A stretch of DNA of 64,000 bases from Rhabdornis inornatus. Taxonomy: Eukaryota > Chordata > Aves > Passeriformes > Rhabdornithidae. The notes under the pieces were generated by a model, which was not told the DNA's origin, did not search any database, and saw only the letters and a program-made list of their open reading frames with translations. The stretch is taken from assembly GCA_013397075.1 (NCBI GenBank), contig VWZS01002764.1:54062-118061 (forward strand). The letters run 5' to 3'. Positions 25,134-40,200 of this stretch are shown here, piece after piece (position 1 is the stretch's first letter; each line of letters begins with the position of its first letter). Position numbers and translations under genes: made by a program.

Positions 25134-25507
25134 CTAGACACAGGACACAAGAGTTAGCACATGGAATTGTTAAGAATGTTCTAGTCTTTAAGTACCACCT
25201 GTAGTTAAAGTGACCCCAATGTATCACAGGGATAAGAGATGCATACACAAAAGCACACAAAGCTTTCTATTCTCTTCTTGTTAAGGGTCAGTAAGAACTT
25301 GCTGCCGGTTGTTTCTACTGTGATTGTCAATGATCTCATCACCTTTCCTTCAAATCACTTGTTTTCACACTGATTAGGAAAACTGTGCCCTCAAAGTCCT
25401 TCCACATATGCTACACTGAACAGGAAGTGATGACAGTACTTTGTTTTCAGCCCACAATGGACTGCAGAGCCTTCCAGGGGAGCTGGTCCCTCTGCACTAG
25501 GACTCAC

Positions 25508-25657
25508 CATGGGGAGAGTAGACTCGGAGATTGATGGGCACAGGGGAAATCCCTTTGTTGGAGCCAGTAACACGATCTGTTTCAGCCTCGATTTCCAAAC
25601 GGACCTCCTCAAAATCGGTGAATTTCTTTCCTTTGCAGTGTAGGAACTCGCCATATT
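25508..25657 (-). CDS. DNM1: DNM1 coding exon 3 (GTPase domain)
   Basis: This 150-nt exon encodes about residues 78-128, from EYGEFLHCKGKKF through GISPVPINLRVYSPH. It enters in phase 1 after ATAG and leaves in phase 1 at a GTGAGT donor. Human DNM1 has YAEFLHC where this copy has YGEFLHC; otherwise the match is close to complete. Confidence 0.96.
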
Positions 25658-26204
25658 CTATTTAAATAGAAGCAGAGTCAGAAATAGTCACCAAAATCAG
25701 AGAAACACTCAGAAGAGCGATAAAAGCATCACATCCTGAAGCACAACACAACAAAACACAATTGAAGGGATGAAGTCTGGCAAGAGCCTTTCCCAACAAA
25801 GTTTGCAGGTTGGAACAGTAGTTACTGCAGTCACATTTATGTGGTCAACATCTCAGACAATTCAATTGAGCCCAACATCTTCACCCCCTTAATTCACTAC
25901 ATTTTCAGCAGGGTTGTCTGGCTTTTAGGTCTTACTCACTCATGAGAGTCACAGATGCATAGGCAAAGGAAAATTATGATGTGTGTGCATGGAGCCTTGA
26001 CTAATAAATTAAAAGGAAGAAAGAAAAACATTAAGAAGAATTTTGCTTCTGAACACTTAATGCATTAGATGTTAAACAGGCAAAAAGGCTGCAGGTCATT
26101 TTTCCTCGGGAAAATTCTTATTTATTTTCTCCAGTGATCAAATAAGAGCTTCCTGACTAAGACAGCAGTCCAGCTGGACAGACAGGGGAAGGGAGCTCAC
26201 ATAC

Positions 26205-26278
26205 CCGTGCTGGCATTTACCAGCTGAAGGACCAGTGGGCGCCTGGTTACGATGCCAGATCCACGTGGCAGAAAGTCC
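26205..26278 (-). CDS. DNM1: DNM1 coding exon 2 (switch I)
   Basis: This 74-nt exon follows a 23.4-kb intron. It has a TTTCAG acceptor and a GTATGT donor. It encodes R54 to T77 and the first base of E78 (DFLPRGSGIVTRRPLVLQLV then NAST), including catalytic switch I residue T65. A TGAG tetranucleotide run lies about 25 nt upstream of the acceptor. Frame joins exactly to exons 1 and 3. Confidence 0.96.
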
Positions 26279-29200
26279 CTGAAATGAAACAGGAAGTTTT
26301 GGATGAGTGAGTGAGTGAGTGATTGTTTCCTTCCCTTTTCACAGCTTTTCTGCTTCTATAAGTGTACATGGATTCTAAGAGGGAGTCCCAGCTATGAGCA
26401 CAAAAAAGTTTAAGGCACAAAAGAAGTTTAAACATAAAGTGCCTCTCCTTGAGAAGGGCAAGAGCTTGTTCTGAAGTAGTTTATACTCACTGCACAGTCT
26501 CTCTAATCGTGTCTATGACAGTACAGCTCCTTCAGCTGAAGTTCCAAGTTAACTAACAAGCCCATTTAATACAGCTGTCTGTACTTTGGAAAAAAAAAAA
26601 CAAAACTTTCATCTTTCAGAAAGAAAAGAGAAGTTGACACAGAGCCAAAGAACTAATGTGCCTCCTTTTGGCAAAAACAATTACACAAATTCACTCACAC
26701 CCTGCACTTGGGGCTTGAGAAGACACCACAATGTCCCAGTGTGCAAACACCACGTGATACAACTGAGAAAATAACCAGCAGCCAAAGGCTTGTCTCCACA
26801 CAGCGTCTCTCCTCGCTATAACTACTCAAGACATCAGTATCGCCAAGGCAAAAGCAGAAGTTTCTTTCTGCATTTATAAGAATCCTGAATTTTTGTGTAC
26901 TTCAAGTAATTTTGATGGAAAGCAGCCTTACACTAACATTCTCCAAATGCTGACTTAGCAGCCACAGCCCACCAGTTCTCCTTTGCTTTTCCTTTTATTC
27001 CAATCCAAAGCTAGGCGTGCTCACTGCATCTGCAAGATGACCTTGCTAGTTTGTGGCCTGGTTTTCTAGTACTTGGCTGTTCATGTGGCTCTTCAAGAGC
27101 CACTGAGCAGTTCTGAAAATATAAATTAATTGCTTCCTCACCTACTGCAAGAAGCATCACTTCAAAATATGTTTCCTACAGCATGAACATAGTTTTCTCT
27201 GTTAAAAGTAGCCCTGCCCACACTGGCAGGGTTCTGGCAGACAACCTTCCTTCCCTTCATAACTGTGTCAAGGAATCATTTTGCTGATTCAGGAGTAACC
27301 ATTGGCTCTGCTGAATGAGAAATTCAGGGATCTCCACTTTGAGGTCTTCCTCTTACCCCTGCATAAACTTAAGACTGACAAAGTCCACGAAGATGAGAAA
27401 TGAGTTTCTGTTTCAACACACCAGACAAGGCCTCCAGCAGCTCTGTCTCAGCTCCTGGTTTGGCCACTCATTTCCTGTGTAATCCTATGCAAGTTATTCT
27501 GCTTCTCTGTATTTCCATTTCCTCAGCTTTAAAAGTAATTCCCCATCTGTGGGAATGTCAGAATAACTTGATAACATCAAAAGCCAGAGACTAAGTTCAA
27601 GTGAAATGAGTGTAAGGAGGCACTGTACATCCTCTAACACCTCAAATCAAAATATCACCTGTTAATTACTAAGTCAGGAATAATGGAACCTCTGGTACAA
27701 TTCTACCAGTTAAAATTAGACTGAAACTCATTCTCATTATTTTAGACTTTCCAGAAGTATAAAGAGTTAACTGGGGATTGCCTTTAATTTTATTATCAAA
27801 TAATAGAGCTCTAGTTTTTCCATTCCAGTGGGATTAACCCTGGAATCTTTGAGACACTGCATCATACTAATAGTTTTCTGCTGTTTCAGCTCCATTCCTA
27901 TAGATGTCTGTGGTAAATATGTGGAAAAGTCCTATCCTTGTATCAGTTAGCATAACAAATCCATTTGAGCTCCACTGAATTATTTTGAACTTATACCCAA
28001 GAAAAATGAATCCTATTACTACAGATTCCCTTTTCAGCACACTAAGACAGTCCTCTAGTTATTGGTTTCCAACTTGCAGTATCAAATCTTGCTTTACTGT
28101 AGAAAAGGACCACTTGCATTTATAAGCATGAAGTCAATAGGAAGCAAGATCCTATTCATGCTGCACTGTTATTTTCCTGCATCTTTCAGCTTTGGTTAAA
28201 GTCCCGATTTCTCTGCTGTCCTTACCATAGCTACTAAGAAAAAGAATCTTAAGATAAAGAGAGACAGAAAACCTATGACACTGGATTCCAGCATCAGTTA
28301 AAAAAGATCCAATTTATTTGTTAACTCAAGCAGCTCCCAGGTTTTTCTTCCCAAGGAAAAGGTTTCACCTAAACCAACAATCTCCAGTGCTGTTCTAGTT
28401 CTGAGTGAAAATATATGCAAATCTGATCCCTAATATCAGAATACGAATGTGTGTTCTTACCCACAAACTACTGGGAGGTACATGCAGCTCAAGTTTCAAG
28501 TCTTCCCTAGTCTTCACTTCTACCAGGAGTTACAGCTAAAAAGTTTTATTTAAAAAAACCTACAACTGATGCAGTATCATCCCATTGTATCCATGTTATT
28601 TCCTATTCTTCATTTACTTTCTCTCTACAGCCTGTTGAAAAACCCCTTCCTCCTGCTCTAGCTAAGCCTTTCAAATCATAGAAACTAAGAAGTCAGGATT
28701 AGGAAATTTCTCAGGGAGCTGGCTGTGCGCAGAGGAGCAGGAGGAGTGGAGAGCCCTGCCTGCCCTCTTGCAGGGAGCACGAACTGCTGCTGCAAATGAA
28801 CTACAACCACAGAGCACGTGTGGCACAGACAACATGCCTAGCACAGTCTGAGATCACTTCAGAGCCTGAAGGAAGAGCTACACACACAGTTATTGCTCCA
28901 GAAAGAGCAGCCCAAAGTGATGACATTGAGCTGGAATCAGGAAGAGAACACACCAGGTAAAAACCAGCACGTGCCAGGTGACCTAGGCAGGCAAGGGCAG
29001 AGGGGTTGAACCGGCTTGTTCACTTCCAGCAGGGGAGATGTAAAAGAGCAAGGCTGAGGGAGGAAAAAGAAAGATGGAATAAGCCTTCAGAGATAAAATG
29101 TTATAAAGAGTGCTGAGACAAGGCAGCCTCTAGCATGAAACCAGAGCCTCATTATATACATCACTATATATGACTGTGCCAGAATTATGTTACTCAAGTT

Positions 29201-30580
29201 GAGGGCACCAACCCCCTGTTTCCTCTTTAACTTTTTATCTTAAGAATTGGAAAGTCCTTTTTCTGTTGCTTTGTTCGTAACATACAGATGCGCACAACAT
29301 TTGATTTCCTGCGCTTTAAAGCAGGAATACAACACTGCCACTCCTCCAGGCTAGGCTTCATCTAGAAAATAAACAAAGTAGCAGCTCAAACAGAGAGAGC
29401 TGTATTCAGGGAATATAAATACTTAATCTGCTTCTAGCTTTCTTAGCTATTGACTCAAAATCCTGAATCAAGATATTGAGGTACCAGTTCTAGCAATGCA
29501 ATTCCAAGCATTTTATCAAGGCTGGAAAACTAGGTTCAGGTAACTACATTTTCCAAAACATCACTTATTGGAAGACTTATTTCTATGTATTTTACACTCA
29601 TTTTTTATTAACAACAGGCAGAAAGAGAATATTGAGGTAGGTAAACCTTGGTCTGGCCAGAGATAGATCTCCTCTTCTAAACCAAGGCAACAAAAAGAAT
29701 TAAGGATGTAAATATTGATGGGTCTTAGACTGAAAGAGCTCAGGCAGGGAAGTGACCTGAAAAGGCATTTATTGTTATATTTTGCATTGCTCAGTTCTGA
29801 AGTGCTTACACATGTTCTTGACTAGCCACCTCGGGGCAAGCACAATCACCGCATCCCTTCCAGTCTTATTACTATTTTCATATGCAGAGCTGCATGAGAG
29901 TGCAGATTTGGGCTGAAAGCTGCATTCGTAATGCAGTAAAAAAAAATGTTGAAGGGAAGGGAACCAATCTAGCAGTTACTGTAGAGCAAAACTGAAGCAA
30001 AATCCAAACACACTGAAAATACATTAAAGCAATCTTGATGTTATGCAACAATATATTTATAATCAGGGCACTGGGAATTGGGGTTTCCTTAATTGTTTTG
30101 TTGAAGTTTTTAACTAAGACCAGACACTATATACAAAAAGCCTTCATGCATTAGGTAACTTAGAATCCTACAGAACAAAAAGGTTGTTAGTAGCTATTCA
30201 TGACCAAAAAAACCACCTCTGCCCTACAAACAAGTTTTAGAATTCATTTAATGACTTGTACAGTACAGAGGATTAGAAGTTAAAAGTATCATCAACCAAA
30301 GACACTTCGCCCAGACTATTAGTAAAACAAAGGCAACTGACAAACTGCTTGTATAAATCAACATGTATTGTATGGAAAGGGAAGCAAAGACAAACACAAT
30401 CAAAGAAAATTAGGACACACATCCATATGGAAAGCTTGGGATTACCTGAAGAGGCACACACTGAAACTTTCTGACATGTTTCTTGTGTTTATTCACTGTT
30501 GCTAAACTGAAGAAAATGTGACTGTCCATTAAAAGATATTTAGATGAGCTAGTTCCCTGCAGCAGGGGCACATTTGTGTC

Positions 30581-30594
30581 CACACACACACACA
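30581..30594. repeat. Short CA microsatellite
   Basis: Seven CA units in DNM1 intron 1. No neighbouring feature depends on it. Confidence 0.8.
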
Positions 30595-33500
30595 GTTTGC
30601 TCAGACCAAAGAATAATTGTTTACTCCTGTGGTCAAATACTTGATTTGATGTTTTCCTGCTCAATGAGATACTGAGATCTCTGGAGGATGAGTAAGTCTT
30701 TGAGCATCTCAGTGACTGTTAGGAGCATGTTGTGCCTGGTCCACCAGCTTCGCTGGAATAAATGCTCTCAAATCCTGATAAGTACAAGTGATTGCATGAG
30801 CCATGCTGTCCCTTTATGCTTTGCCAGAAGTGTCAGCTCACTGCTTTAGGTTTGTGCTCTAAGGCTTAGAGATTCCTCTAACATTTACAGTGCTGTTTCA
30901 TTCCAGCAATCTGGTATTTGCAAACCTCTCTTTGACCCTGTAGCCATGATATCAGAAGTGATAACCACAACTTCCTAACAGGGAAGAGCAAGAATGGTAT
31001 TCCCACACATCAGCTCAGGTTGCAACTGCTTCACCATAGATTCTCTTCCGCTGCAAATATGAGCATCATTTATTCCCTCTTTCCACCAAATTCAAGTTTT
31101 GCACCTTCTCCATCCACTGGTAATGTGTATTTCTGAACAGACTTTAAGTCAAAGCCTTTTCATGCATGATTATTGTCTGCACTGAAGCTGCAGCAGAACT
31201 CTTCAGCAGTCAAAACCAGAACAGAGCCCATGGTACCATCTCTTGCTCCATGCGGAACACAGAATTCTTGCTTTCCCTGTCTGGAGAAGCTGCAAGGTCA
31301 AAAAGCTGTTTGAAGATGGCTCTGAAATACAAATCTAGGCCTAGTCTGCACAAACCAACACAGCATCACTGCAGGCAGTTGTTTGCCAGACCTTTGAGAT
31401 TCTTGAATTAGAATGCACTAGAGAAGTTAAAGCCTAAATTAAAGGGCCAAAACAGCAGTTTATGAAGACATAAAAGTAGCTGCAAAGAACAGAAGGGAAC
31501 ACCATCATCTGATCATTTAATTTCAATTTGATTTCTTATTAAACATCTATAGAAAAATAGGGTATTAAGGGATGCAATTAATCCCCAGTTTGGATTATAT
31601 TAGTTTCAGAAAATTAAAATTCACACAGCTGCCATAATTGCACAGGGCTGTTTGTATTTTAATTTGAGTATTTGTAACTTCCTGTGTTCTGATGGTGCCC
31701 GGGGACAGCAATTCAATCAGAAATGCACTGCACAAAGCACTATGCCAATATACCACAAGAAATACAGTTCTGTCCCCATGGATTTTACTGTCTACTTACA
31801 CAGTTCAAGCCTGCTCCTGCTTAAGCTTCAAACCATTTTCATCTGTCAAGGCTTGTAATTATCATTCATCATTCTCACATATCCAGATCAAGAGTTCCTC
31901 CCTAGCTCAGCCTAGCACAGTGCTTTACAAGAATCTCAAGCCAATCTAGGGGTATTGGTACTTTTGACATATGATTCTTTTGATCACTGTGCCCATCAAC
32001 AACATTCATATCCTCATACAAACTGCATTCTATGAACAGCTTATACATTTCTCTGAACAGCACTTCATCTCACAGCACTTGTATTTGCAAATGTGTTCTT
32101 ACTTCAGCACATCAAAATGAATCCTTAACACACAGGCTGATACCTATGTGGCATTAACCACACACTAAAAATATTTACTATTAATCATATTGGCTCCTAA
32201 AACAAACACCTCAGAAACGGTAGGAGCTTTGTACTTCTTGATCACTAACTCCTGGTGCTCCTTCACAACAGACATCATGTAGTTCTACTATAAAGAAGGA
32301 TGCAGGTCTGCCCTTGGAGCACCTTCCCGGTCTGATCCTTCAAGCAATGTGCAAATACATTTGTAAGCAACTCCATAACACCACCCAGAAGGTTGCCAAG
32401 AGGGCTGCATTGCAGATTCAGAGTTTCCTGCTAACTTGGTTGGCTCTGTGAGCTCTTCTCTTGCCTGAGCCAAAGCGCTTCTCAACTAAAAAAAAAGCCA
32501 GACAGGTCAAGAGGAACAGCAAGCATTAAAAACAGGTGCATTACAACCAAAAACATCCATCAACCTGCTATTCTGTTTTCCTCTGTCCTAAGCTTTCATA
32601 CTGCATCATGTGAACTTGGACACCAGTCATACAGACTCATAATCATATGGTAAGTCTTATTCCTAGTTAAGCCATGTTTTTTTCCATTAAGGTTAGCACC
32701 TTTAGTTAACTTTAAGCCAGAGGATGTGCACTGTTTATCAGCCAATCTCCACAGCACAAGTATGCCTAGTCCTGACCCACAGTGAACAAGAGCAATTCCA
32801 TAAGCACTCAGTATAATGTAATTTCTTAGGATGCAATCGGTACTGGTCACACAATGGACACATATAGAAATAAAGATCTATTGTAAGTACACCATTTTCC
32901 AGTATAGTGGCAATATTATTGTGCACAATGATTCATTATTGAAGAAAACAATTGTGAAAAATAAAGACAAGCAATAGTTCATGAGTGTCATCATAATATA
33001 CATGCTAGGAGAAACAAAAAATTAAAAGAGAAGGCTTCCCACTGCCTTGTACCTTGAGTTCCTATTTACAATAGTGCAGAGGGAGGTTAACACTATTGTT
33101 CTGGCTTGGAACACTTACAATTGCTTTGTTAAATACTTCTGACTCTCAAACAGCCTGTCCAACACCTGGCCACTTCTCCCCAGTACAGCTCCCCAAGTCA
33201 GTAAGCAAAAGGACCAAACAGCCTCTCCAGTGTGGGAGTTTGCTGTGCTTAAGGTGAGTTCCCAGAGACTGTCCTAGAAAATTCACAGGTGCTGCCCAAG
33301 CAGGGCAAAACACAAGTGCCAGAATAAGCTGGACACAGATATAACATAATACTGGATAATTTGCAAACACGAGTCAGAGAAGGTAGAGAATGAAGTAGAA
33401 AGTAACTTCTGAAGTTGGCACCTTCTCCCAATCTGGCTCAAGTTGTTCGATTCCTTCGTGCAGAATTGCACCTGACGCCAGCACAGGGCCCAGCAAGTGA

Positions 33501-36500
33501 AGGATGTTCTGCTCTTTTGTGCAGACTAAGGCACTGAGGTCTTCAAACACGAAGGGACTATGCTAATTCAGTGTAATAAGTAAGTGTAACAATAGTAGTA
33601 TTACATGTTCACACCACATCCTGCTCCAGACCTGGCATGATTTGCACTACAAGAATCACCTTTGCTGTGTTTCCTGCACCTCTTTTACCACTGACCAAGA
33701 TATGCCATGTTCTGGAGCTCTCCTGTATCTTTTTCTCACATTGTGCTCTCAGTTCATTCAAATAAGAAAAATACAGTGTATTTATAGAGTTAACATATAA
33801 ACTCAATAAAGCCACATCAGAAACCTACATTTATTGCAAAACACAACATTTAAAAAACCACAATGACCCCACACCACAGGCTCTGCTGAAAAGACAAGAA
33901 ACCTTTCAGGAGACTGCCCCCTCCAAGAGAATCCACCTCCATGGAAAGCTGCATGCCTGGCTGTTTGAAAGCCTACACAGTGAGTCTGTCAAATCAAATC
34001 CAGTTCCTCGTGGACAGGCATAATGGTGAGGCTTGTTCCACTGACATTTGGGGTAAATGATCTGCCATGGAGGGACAGAAGTTGAATTTCAAGCTTCCAT
34101 CTCAGTCATTTTATCATCAGCTTGTCTCCTCACCCTGGGACACAACACAATTACTGGCCACTGATTTACAAATACAGAGGTGACAGTGTCCAATACTGTT
34201 GTCTGGGTAATTTTTGGTAGTACCCAGGTCTTTCTTATAAGACAGGAAAAAGATTTTTGTTACTGGAAGGCACTGCCATATTCACGTGCTCTCATGTCTC
34301 TGGCAGCACCCACATGCCTTGAACATCAGAAGTGTTAATCAAAAACGTGTTTTTCCCACTCAGAACGTGCTTGTTGAGCCAAGTGTGGGCTGAGGGGGCT
34401 CAGACAATGAGAGAGGGAACACCCTGGGGCAATGTTCTCTCACATCACTGATACTTTAACTGCAGTGGCCATGTTCAGACTTCTGCCTGCAGCACCTTCC
34501 TTAACACCGCTGAAGCCAGAAGGAAAGCACACAACAATTTTTACACGAATGCTCACTTGGAAACAGCTCTCTCCCCCACCCCTCCCCGAGCACACTAAAT
34601 TCTGCTTTTCTAGCTTATCTCTTACTGCACAGGCTGGTTCCCAGGAGCCATCCACAGCAGTTGGTGCCTCTCCCATCCACTCTTTCCATATCTCCTTTCT
34701 CTGCATCTCAACTCCTCTCCTGTACATGCCTCTATGCAAGCTGCTGGCAGCAGTAGGATAAGATAAGCTTTGCTATTGTTTATTTGCATTTGAATCCTTC
34801 GGGCTGATTTTTCTGTTTCACACTCCACCAGCTTCAGGATACATCAAAATCTGGAAGACAGTTGTGTGCATCATGCCAAGCCATGGCTGTGCTGGAGCTG
34901 CTGTGCACCAGTTAATCAAATGCACAACTACAGAGCCCTCATGGCTGCCCTGCTTCCACAGGGCAAGACACTTCCAAGGAAGTCACAGGCACTCTTACAC
35001 TTCTAGTCAATGCCCTGAGGGCCTGCCAGCATGAAGACTAAACTGGCATAGCCAAGAGTCTGCCCCAGGCACTTCTGCTGCTATATGCCTACAGTAATTC
35101 CAAAGAATTCCAGCGCACTCCAGCTTTATGCTTGGTAGACCATACAGCAGGATCTGGCCTGACTTTCAAGGTCTATATATGTATTTTTAGATGACCTGAA
35201 AGTAAAGCAGAGATATTGCTGCATTTTTCTGATGTACCCCTGCAAATCCATAACCAGGATTATCCCATCCAATTGACTTAGTGGCTGTACTACAAAGCAT
35301 AAAGCAAGAATTTCTGCTAGAAGCTGTCCTTCATCCCTAACTCAGTTTACGTAACTGGGAATACAGGAAGTCCCTATATACAGGAAGAGGAAACAGAAAC
35401 TGAGCAAACAGAATTTCTCCCCATTAGAGACAGTTACACAGCTCCTGTCCTACATTTCTAGGAAACAAGGGAGTACCTTGGGAAAAGGTTCAAACACACA
35501 CAAGCATTACCCTTTCCGTCAGTTTTCCATGGTCTGCCTTCTTCCTATCTAGAAAAACAAGCTCTCCCTCTCAGTCAATGCTAGAGCCTGGATAGGTAAG
35601 TGCCTTTAGGGCCTGAGAGCCTGAAATACAGAGGTGTTGGCTAACTCCCTCAGAAGGACCAGCACTGGGATCTTGCACAAGGGCACCAGGCCCATTTGAA
35701 GTGACTCAATTCTACAGACCACTAAGAATATGTGGGGTTTAGTAAAAACACTTCTTATTTGAACCTGTTCAAGGCTCATATTCATGCTTTGACTCCTTCT
35801 GTGGTCTCAGTAGGTTACCTTTCATTTTTGAAAAAAAGGTCTCAAAATCATTACCCCTAGTCACAGCACTTCAAGTGCTGGAGCTTTCTGAGAGCAGTAC
35901 AACAATTTTGACTTTTAATAATTTCATCAGAAAGCATGAGTTGAAGCCTGTCTGAAAGATCTCAGCTTCCTCCAGACCTTGTACACACCACAAGTAGTTT
36001 TCAGCTCTTGCCTAAAAGGTGTGGTGAGGTGCAAGCCGAGCTCATTCCCCCAGCCATCACAGCTGGGTGCAGCTGCCTGCAGTGTAACGCAGCTCTCCTT
36101 TGGGGCTATGAGTAACCAAGCTAAAACTCTTTGTTTTTAAGTGTCACAGAGGGCTGTGACCCTGGGAATCCCACAATGGGAGCAGATTGGAGCCACGTGC
36201 TTCTCTCCCTAATTGTGATCACTGCCTGATAGATAATCCCTTCATGGGCTGCTGCTCTACAATTGCTGTGCAGCAATCAATCCAATCTGAGAGCCAGAAC
36301 CAGGGGAATAATTCCCCTCCTACTTCCCTAAAACATGGTGAAATCTACTGTTTCCATAGAAACAAATCGGTTTGATGTCCACACAGCTCCTGCATCCCTC
36401 ACTGGTGAGCATCAGCCCCAAGCTGCTGAGGTTTTAAGCAAGTGTCTACAGTTACAGGTCAAGAGTTTGGAGGAGAAACAAGAGGCACTCCCAGACGACA

Positions 36501-37199
36501 AACTCAACCATCTCACCCAAAATGTCATTTGCTTCAGTTCATCTCTGCTGTGAGAGAATTAATCAGGAATACTCTTCCCCTCCTCCATTTTGAGGGTTGA
36601 GTTATCTGCCAGCTCCCTCCCTGCTATCTTCCTGCAGATGGGTTAGTCCAGAATACGTGAGGACGTAGAACACAGATGGGAAATCAAAACAGAACACTCC
36701 AGCACCTCACGTGTACTTGTGAGGCAATTTACTCTGTGTTTCTGCAGGTAAAAAACTGTAAAGGCATTTGCTTGTTTGGAGCTCTGCATTTTACTGTGGA
36801 GAATTATTTAGAGAGTGGTACAGCCTACAGTGCACTGCCTGATCTCAAAAAGTCACTGCCCGTTATAGCAAATGCCGCATTGACTCCAGGCTGCAGAGCT
36901 GAGGAAACAGAGGCTGGAGAGAGGGGAAAATTGCAGCACTGCTGCTGTGTAGCTTCCTCTAGGATTTTCTGAGTAATAGAAAATGAAGTCCTGGATTTTG
37001 TTTGCTGCCTTGGGATATTCACGGTAAAGAATAATACAGCACTGATTTTGCATAACAATATCAGGAACTTAAGAGAATACACAGCCTGGTGTATCCTGAA
37101 TGGATGTGGCAGTAAGCATTACGCATTTGTGGAAAATGCAGTTTTGATTTCAAGAATTACAATCCCAGGAGAAAGGAAACAAGGCTGGTTTTACTCATG

Positions 37200-37224
37200 A
37201 AAAAAAAAAAAAAAAGAAAAAGAG
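37200..37224. repeat. Poly(A) tract
   Basis: A run of 15 or more A, then GAAAAAGAG. No retrotransposon body or target-site duplication is evident, so it is called simple low-complexity sequence. Confidence 0.6.
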
Positions 37225-40200
37225 TAACACTAGAAATATTGCACTGCATGGTGTATTCTCCACCCCAGAAACTACAAACCAGACCTTTAAGTCTGTCTTG
37301 CTTAATTTTCACCATCACAGCACAAAAGCAAATTTTCCTTTTGCTACTTCAAAAGCATACATACTCTGGCAAAAATCTCCCTGCAACTGCAGAATCTCCC
37401 TGTAACTTCCAGCCAGTCCTCAAGAAGACAATACCAGACAGCAGCAACACCCCAAAGCATCAGATTAGTTCAGTCCCTATGACAGTAGTGAAGAAACAGA
37501 TCTTTTTTTAAGGCCAGAAAGGTAAACCCATGACCCAGCATCTTTGCCTCTTTTTCAAGCCGCACTGATCTGTCATAACACTGCAGCAACACTGCTCTGC
37601 TTCGGCACAAACAAATCTACCAACAACCCCTGGCTCTGCTGTAACAGAAGGTTGCAGCCTTGAAAAACATGACCTGTTCAGCACCTGCAACTTGAGCTGT
37701 GAGAAAACAAAAGGACAAGCTGTACACCAAAACTCTGGGACAGGAATGGCTGATGGGAAAGCACAGCCACAATAACACCCTAGGATTAAGGGATGCTAAG
37801 ACTGACAAGCAGCAGGCTGACCTTGCTATTTCCCACCACCAGTGTCTTAATCTCTGAAGCAAGGCTGCAGCTGAGCCCAGACTAAAGGCTGCCCAGCAGT
37901 AGGGGCTCTCCTGTGTTCAGAGACACAATTATACTGTACAGCAGTAACTAATATTCACACTACTCATTGCATGGAGGCTCTGGATAAAAAAGGGGGTTAT
38001 CCTCCTTTTTGTCCTTCTCTACTTCAGTGAAGGAAACCAGGCACAATGACAAGTTCAAAGTTATCAAATATACTTGTACTAAGTAATAATCTTAGATTTC
38101 TCGTCAAAACTCCACCTTTGGAGTCCTGGTATTTGCTGCAAGACCCGAGAGAAGAACAAATGTAGCTGGAGGCACATTTCATCACTGCAGTATGACACTT
38201 CCTCCACTCCCAGACAGCACTGTGTGCTGGAAAAGGAGACGGGCTGCCCAGAGCCTGAATTCCTTAAAGGGTACAGACAACTGAAAGAGTTCATCGGGAA
38301 AAGCAAAGTCACTTTGATGAGCCACAGAAACAAACCCAAACGGAAGCTGCATGAGGAAGGATGGTACTTCAACAAGCCATGATATGCTGTTAGTTGCCAC
38401 ACACTGGTGGTGGTCTATAAAGCTGAATGCATGTACCCCAATAGCTTATCTCAGGTCAGTGGTAAGAGGCAGAGTGTTGTGGATGGGGAAGTAGCCTGCT
38501 TCCCTTCCAACAGGCCAGGCAGGAAGGACAGAATTCCATGGGGTAACAGAGTTATGCTGCACTCAGGCATCCTGACCAAACTGCCCACAGTGCACAGCTG
38601 TCCTGAAGAGGGAATGTAACATGCCAATTTACATCTCTGCTCTGCCTGGAGAAGTATGCAGGAACAGAGCCAGGCTCCTTGCTATGCACTGCACCTCCAG
38701 ACATAACTAGGATCAACCTGGGCTGGGAACACGGTGCAGAGGCACTGCCTCTTAAAGCCCTTGAACAAGACCCAGCAGACTGATTGCAAACACCTCTGGT
38801 GCAGAGCGAAGTCAGAAGCATTAAACTCTACTTAACCACACAAGACATCTCCATTTCACGCTATACCAGAACAAAAACTTGGATGAATAGTCCCAGAAGA
38901 GATGAGCTTCTGACCTCCTGTCTGGTTCCAATGTCCAGTGGAACAGCACTTCTCATGCCACAAGGCACATTTTGCTCCAGTCAGATTTGAGCAGTGACCA
39001 CAAGAAGTGACAAAAAGGCTGGGCTTAAATTCAACAACAACAGCAGCAAAAGAAGATCAAAACAGGTGTTGCCTTATCAGTGGGCATTCTGATAGCAAAA
39101 CTGTGGCACAGTGACTTGGACAGACCACAGTCTTACAGCCTCCCATTTCTTTCCTTATCTTCCCCAAGTAAAGCGTTTAACTAAATTTCTCTCCCTTGTA
39201 TCTCCACTCCATCAATACAGTGATTTCTAAGACATCTGCTTTTGCCCCTCCAGGCGTCCAGCGTGAGTTCAACTTTTTCCAAGCAGAAGATGGCAAAAAA
39301 TCAAGAGCCAATGCAGTAACTCACTTACTCTTTTGCAGTAAACATTCTTTCAATGATAATTTCTTCAACAGTCTATACAAATTCATTCAGGAAATGGATC
39401 TCTTTCTCCAAAATTGGTTTGGGGTGCCTGGTAGTTTGCAGGCCTGAGATAACAAACACATCTTGTACCATAGGCATAAGCACAGTAATTCTTAGGAACA
39501 AATCAAAGTAGCACAGCCCAGAGGGAAGAAGTTTATTGCTGGGATCTCTGCTGAGAAGCTGCATGTTGTAGAAGAGGTGACCTGAGTTTCAATGCTGGAG
39601 CTGCAGCATCAGCTCTGCAGTGTGACACATGTCATGCACCAATCCCTGAGGGTATTCTGCATTTTGGAACATACCAACCTCCTCCTTACCCGTAGCTTTA
39701 ACCCCACTGCGACAGATCTCCTCTCAAGGCCACCACCATGCTCAGGCAATTCCCAGCTATTCATAGAGGAGCTTCTATTAAAAGTAAAAGCACAATCAGC
39801 TTAAGAAATAGCCAGAGATTACACAAGAGATCACAGTAGCCAGAAAGAGAGAAAACCTAACATGCATTACAATCAAGGGGTCCCATCATGACCCAGAGCA
39901 GAGTAAGCTCAGAATAAATCATAAACAAGCCAGTGACGCTAAATATCAACATAAAACCTGTGAGGGTTAGAGCTTTGTTGTTTATTGGTTTAATTCTGAA
40001 CTAACAGGTCACCAGATATATTCCCTTGCTGACAGGGAATTGCTCCTGTGCTGGAAGGGAGGTGGCAAATGGACAGTCATTATAAGCCAGATTTTTAGAG
40101 GTTTATAACTACTTGGATGAGGAAGAGTTCTCAGGGCTGAAACAGTCTGCTAATTTGTCAGAGCCCTGAGCCAGATCAGATGTAACTTACTCTGTCTTTA

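Noticed and set aside
33609..33815. 68-codon minus-strand frame in DNM1 intron 1 with GKRGAGNT, resembling a P-loop
   Set aside because: The lysine required in GxxxxGK[ST] is replaced by N, there is no further GTPase motif, and no splice context links it to DNM1.
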